From Candidatus Brocadiaceae bacterium (GTDB lineage Bacteria; Planctomycetota; Brocadiia; SM23-32), in assembly GCA_003551785.1 (NCBI GenBank), contig PUNP01000575.1, positions 1 to 5,986 of the forward strand: DNA of 5,986 bases. Reading direction: 5' to 3'. The notes beneath the pieces were generated by a model that saw nothing but the letters and a program-made list of their open reading frames with translations, was not told the origin of the DNA and made no database searches. How positions within the stretch are numbered: the stretch's first letter is position 1; each line of letters opens with the position of its first letter. Shown one piece after another: positions 5,747-5,986 of this stretch. The translations under genes were made by a program, and so were the position numbers.

Positions 5747-5857
5747 TCCCCAACGGGGATATTTAATTGCAGCCCAGGGTTGCGACGGCGTCCGCTTGCC
5801 GGCGCTACCCTGGGAAACCGTTCAACCCCCAAAATTTTCCCTGAAAGGGATATTTAA
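5747..5857. repeat. Compound palindromic element: two small hairpins around a large one
   Basis: Seen: three palindromes in about 110 bp. First, TCCCC-AAC-GGGGA at 5747-5759. Second, a large hairpin at 5773-5814 whose 8-bp base pairs CCCAGGGT with ACCCTGGG, and which continues with GCG/CGC and CGGC/GCCG pairs. Third, TCCCT-GAA-AGGGA at 5838-5850. The two small hairpins are each followed by the same GGGATATTTAA (5756-5766 and 5847-5857), making a direct repeat that frames the large one. It lies 46 bp past the stop of the transposase fragment on the opposite strand, which suggests it is a substrate or end of that element. The frame crossing it on the minus strand is not taken as a gene. Confidence 0.72.
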
Positions 5858-5903
5858 CCGACGTGACAGAATGAAAGGCACCGTGAGCGGAAAATCTCCC
5901 AGC

Positions 5904-5986
5904 TCAATCCCATACATAACGTTCGTCAAAATCCACACCGTAGCGTTGAAGAAAACTGCGATACTCCTCCTGGAAAGACATTTTTC
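5904..5986 (-). CDS. C-terminal tail of a probable REP-associated tyrosine (Y1, IS200-like) transposase, cut by window edge
   Basis: Seen: from the window end to a TGA at 5904-5906 the minus strand reads KMSFQEEYRSFLQRYG, then VDFDERYVWD, then stop. I recognise this from the C-termini of REP-associated tyrosine transposases, which commonly end in an F-x-x-E-[FY]-x-x-[FL]-L-[KR]-[KR]-[HY]-G-[IV]-x-[FY]-D-x-R-Y-[VLI]-W tail. Those single-strand HUH/Y1 enzymes cut at palindromic REP sequences. The HUH and catalytic Tyr motifs would lie beyond position 5986 and cannot be checked. The nearby palindromic element at 5747-5857 fits this reading. Whether the gene is intact outside the window is unknown. 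Confidence 0.62.
   Translation of the reverse strand, partial: KMSFQEEYRSFLQRYGVDFDERYVWD

Noticed and set aside
5581..5832. Minus-strand open frame of 83 residues after kdsA
   Set aside because: It runs through the compound palindrome and the CGAAG tract, lacks any recognisable domain and has no ribosome-binding site.

Overview
The window looks like ordinary chromosome from a Gram-negative (diderm) bacterium. The evidence is two consecutive genes for Kdo synthesis (the LPS inner-core sugar), a signal-peptide-bearing SurA-like isomerase, and non-mevalonate isoprenoid synthesis. The many dispersed palindromic repeats and the style of the proteins remind me of Planctomycetota or related PVC/candidate-phylum genomes. 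That placement is an impression, not something the sequence proves.

Layout. Positions 1-933 (minus) hold the N-terminal half of dxs, cut by the window edge. Positions 934-1129 are non-coding with a strong hairpin. Positions 1130-1339 (minus) hold rpsU (bS21) with a near-perfect Shine-Dalgarno. Positions 1340-1838 hold no gene; they contain a roughly 235 bp inverted-repeat element resembling a REPIN (two REP palindromes in opposite orientation), a good extended -10 promoter candidate, and a second large hairpin whose flank matches the 1016-1060 hairpin. A plus-strand gene group follows: a SurA/PrsA-like parvulin isomerase (1839-2894), a divergent ClpP-family protein (3000-3611), an arabinose-5-phosphate isomerase of the KpsF/GutQ family (3637-4599), a 150 bp spacer carrying another copy of the 1385-1620 repeat, and kdsA (4751-5560). 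From 5561 to 5903 there is no gene, only repeats: a 9-bp-periodic CGAAG tract and a compound palindromic element. At the right edge (5904-5986, minus) is the C-terminal tail of what looks like a REP-associated tyrosine (Y1, IS200-like) transposase.

How the genes fit together. The isomerase makes D-arabinose 5-phosphate and KdsA condenses it with phosphoenolpyruvate to Kdo-8-phosphate, so these are consecutive steps. The SurA-like protein suggests outer-membrane protein folding, so the plus-strand group has an envelope-biogenesis theme. The ClpP-like protein has no Clp ATPase beside it and carries Asn where the catalytic Asp is expected; it is the most interesting protein here.

I found no clearly new multi-gene system. 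The non-routine content is the ClpP-like protein with an altered triad and the dense set of at least three palindromic repeat families together with a probable REP-type transposase.
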